NCBI GenBank assembly: GCA_032158295.1
Contig: CM063253.1
Location: forward strand, 2,387,001-2,451,000
DNA: 64,000 nt
Direction of reading: 5' to 3'
From: Pycnopodia helianthoides
Lineage: Eukaryota; Echinodermata; Asteroidea; Forcipulatida; Asteriidae
In this document: one piece after another, positions 62,893-64,000 of the stretch
How positions within the stretch are numbered: position 1 is the stretch's first letter
How the letters are laid out: every line of letters begins with the position of its first letter
The notes under the pieces: generated by a model
Databases searched by the model: none
The model's input: the letters and a program-made list of their open reading frames with translations, nothing else
Told to the model about the DNA's origin: nothing
Program-made: the position numbers and the translations under genes

Positions 62893-63425
62893 TAAAGGGA
62901 TTTATGAATGGGAATAACAGTGTGATAACCTGGTCTTCACTGCATGGTGATGATTTTGGTTGGTGGCTGGCTGCTGTTTGTCATCACCACGCAGTGAAAA
63001 CCGAGTCATCACACTGTTATTCCCCAAGTAATACGGTTTTCACATTGATATTTAAGTTAACCCTCTTGCTGTCTGACCATTCAATACCATTCACTGTGGT
63101 TTTGAATGATAGATAAACTATGCCAGCCTGCAATATGATACCATGAGGGAATGCATGTACACAGTACACAGTTGTGCCACCGTACACAACCTTTGCAGTC
63201 GAATGGTTTCAAATGGTTGGTCAACTCACTGGAAAATGCTGCCAAGAGTCACTGACAGTAGGAGGGTTAATGGGAATAACAGTGTGATAACCTGGTCTTC
63301 ACTGCGTGGTAATGATTTTGGTTGGTGGCTGGCTGCTGTGAGTCATCACCATGCAGTGAAAACTGAGTCGTCACACTGTTATTCCCCAAGTAATACGGTT
63401 TTCACATTGATATTTAAGTTAATGA
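62893..63425. repeat. palindromic element duplicated around a MITE family G copy
   Basis: A ~160-bp segment with GGGAATAACAGTGTGATAAC and the inverted GTTATCACACTGTTATTCCC-type end occurs at 62909-63060 and 63270-63425. Between them is a family G element, 63057-63270, bounded by TTAA. The second copy shows the uninterrupted site AAGTTAATGAG. Confidence 0.85.
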
Positions 63426-63628
63426 GTGATGAAGAGTGACAAATTCTTAAGTCAATGATATCTCTCGCTTTAAAGCGACGAATGCAAATTATGCTAGCAA
63501 CATGAATAAATTGAGCACAAGCAACAAGAAAAAAACACAGACCACTTGAGCTTTGGCAAGTCCTTCAACACGTTCTACAAACAGCCACAAAAAGAAAAAT
63601 TCCCACTTGCTCTTCGTGTGGCTTTTGG

Positions 63629-64000
63629 TTAAAGGCAGGATATACTTTGGGTAATTGTCAAAAACTAGTATCCTCACTTGGTGTACCCAACATATGCATA
63701 AAATAACAAACCTGTGAATTTTTTCCTCAATTGGTAATCGAAGTTGCAAGAAAATTATGAAAGAAAAAACACCCTTGTTGCATAGAATTGTGAGAAAATG
63801 CCCGAGACAGGCTTTATGCCTAGAGCCTTTCTAAGTTTCAAATATTTTAGTGAGAAATTACCTCTTACTCAAAAACTATGTTACTTCAGAGGGAGTCGTT
63901 TCTCACAATGTTTCATACTGTCAGCAGCTCTCAGGTGCTCCTTACCAAGTAAGTTTTTATGGTATTGTATTTCTGGAGTAATTACCAAAAGTATCCACTG
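63629..64000 (+). repeat. MITE family A variant, cut by the window end
   Basis: Starts TTAAAGGCAGGATATACTTT and follows family A through CATATGCATAAAATAACAAA to CCAAAAGTATCCACTG at the last base. The right TTAA is expected just beyond the window. Confidence 0.8.

Overview
The window is a metazoan genomic segment with short conserved coding exons separated by introns of a few hundred bases to about 4 kb, GT-AG splice sites and a high load of short palindromic transposon remnants and tRNA-derived SINEs. The protein set (an IL-17-type cytokine, DHCR24, a polynucleotide kinase/phosphatase, LRRC40, mitochondrial ClpP, SGTA) and the style of the repeats point to a deuterostome invertebrate, most likely an echinoderm and probably a sea star. 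The taxon is inference: I recall similar short palindromic repeats beginning AAAGGCACTGGACAC from asteroid genomes but could not check this.

Layout: (1) 1-2040, repeats; (2) 2295-4899 (+), a four-exon IL-17-like cytokine gene; (3) 4900-13537, gene-free, AT-rich and repeat-rich; (4) 13624-24289 (+), DHCR24 in nine coding exons; (5) 24290-27338, tail-to-tail spacer; (6) 27339-33256 (-), a five-exon PNKP-like gene without an FHA domain; (7) 33257-33759, a short head-to-head promoter interval; (8) 33760-43122 (+), LRRC40 in 13 exons; (9) 43123-47646, tail-to-tail spacer; (10) 47647-53660 (-), mitochondrial CLPP in seven exons; (11) 53661-54752, a second head-to-head interval; (12) 54753-61308 (+), SGTA in nine exons; (13) 61309-64000, repeats. 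Exon borders were placed by hand from splice sites, reading phase and similarity to the recalled human families. IL-17, DHCR24, CLPP and SGTA sum to whole codons. PNKP is one base short and LRRC40 one base long, each at a run of three A.

The genes are not an operon. They are ordinary housekeeping genes (sterol reduction, DNA end repair, mitochondrial proteolysis, co-chaperone, LRR scaffold) plus one immune cytokine.

The most unusual signal is in the non-coding DNA. In two unrelated genes, DHCR24 and LRRC40, the last ~39 coding bases of one exon together with the 5' splice site are tandemly copied into the following intron. Other points are a cohort of palindromic MITE families that share TTAA ends and a conserved internal block, a MITE family carrying CRE and YY1-like sites, and a 183-bp fold-back element with a clean 9-bp target duplication. 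I found no phage, CRISPR or virus-like gene.
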